Below, piece after piece: positions 6,070 through 6,206 of a stretch of 6,206 nt of DNA. The notes under the pieces are model-generated. The model had not been told where the DNA came from and did not search any database. It saw nothing but the letters and a program-made list of their open reading frames with translations. Made by a program: the position numbers and the translations under genes. Position 1 is the first letter of the stretch; every line of letters begins with the position of its first letter. This DNA comes from Pseudolabrys sp. (GTDB lineage Bacteria; Pseudomonadota; Alphaproteobacteria; Rhizobiales; Xanthobacteraceae), in NCBI GenBank assembly GCA_019246455.1, contig JAFAQJ010000062.1, positions 1 through 6,206 of the forward strand. Reading direction: 5' to 3'.

Positions 6070-6206
6070 ATGAAGGCTTTACGCGCGCTGGCGGCACTCG
6101 CGCTCGCACTGGCCACGACGGCCGCGTACCCCCAAGACAAGTATCCCTCGCGCACCGTGCGCATCGTCGTGCCGTTCGCCGCGGCCGGGCCGACCGACGT
6201 GATGGC
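6070..6206 (+). CDS. Tripartite tricarboxylate transporter substrate-binding protein, Bug/TctC family (N-terminal fragment)
   Basis: This is the first 45 codons of a periplasmic binding protein; the gene continues past the right edge. Residues 1-19 form a clear Sec signal: MKALR, then an Ala/Leu hydrophobic core ending ATTAA. The mature protein starts QDKYPSRTVRIVVPFAAAGPTD (with P21 just before), which is the Bug/TctC hallmark (YPSRPVRIVVPFAAGGPTD in typical members, from memory). These proteins capture carboxylates such as citrate, glutarate, nicotinate or terephthalate derivatives and often pass them to a TctAB permease. Many are orphans lacking their own permease. The gene diverges from msrB, and its ligand cannot be told from this fragment. 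One small variation is Ala39 in place of the usual second Gly of the AAGGPTD motif. Confidence 0.92.
   Translation, partial: MKALRALAALALALATTAAYPQDKYPSRTVRIVVPFAAAGPTDVM

Overview
The window is about 6.2 kb of high-GC DNA with six protein-coding genes. Four are complete, and the genes at the two edges are cut by the window. No tRNA, rRNA, CRISPR array, insertion sequence or phage gene is visible. The gene content points to an alphaproteobacterium of the Hyphomicrobiales (Bradyrhizobium / Rhodopseudomonas / Pseudolabrys-like). It combines TRAP and tripartite-tricarboxylate (Bug/TctC) binding proteins, a GVAHDFNN-type hybrid histidine kinase and an SGTGWPSF-type MsrB. This placement is inference from protein flavour, not from a search.

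Layout, left to right. (1) 1-188, minus: N-terminus of a TRAP (DctP-type) periplasmic solute-binding protein. (2) 348-1520, plus: complete family III CoA-transferase (CaiB/BaiF), close to the succinate/glutarate CoA-transferase (SUGCT) branch. It diverges from the TRAP gene across a 159-bp intergenic region. (3) 1530-3680, minus: membrane-bound hybrid sensor kinase with a Cache-like periplasmic sensor, HisKA, HATPase and C-terminal receiver. It converges on the CoA-transferase with 9 bp between stop codons. (4) 3832-5523, minus: thiamine-diphosphate enzyme of the acetolactate synthase-like superfamily. (5) 5530-5928, minus: peptide methionine-R-sulfoxide reductase MsrB, only 6 bp upstream of the ThDP enzyme, so the two are almost certainly co-transcribed. 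(6) 6070-6206, plus: N-terminus of a Bug/TctC-type tripartite tricarboxylate transporter binding protein, divergent from msrB across 141 bp.

Together the genes suggest carboxylate scavenging. There are two different kinds of high-affinity organic-acid binding protein, a CoA-transferase that could activate a dicarboxylate, a decarboxylase/ligase-type ThDP enzyme, and a Cache-domain kinase that could sense small organic ligands. No substrate can be assigned from the sequence.

The intergenic stretches are all under 160 bp. They hold Shine-Dalgarno sites and a few short inverted repeats, but no convincing sigma-70 promoter. I see nothing that is clearly a new system. The most unusual items are the msrB/ThDP-enzyme pair, the non-canonical cofactor-site residues of that ThDP enzyme, and the MsrB variant without the usual resolving cysteine.
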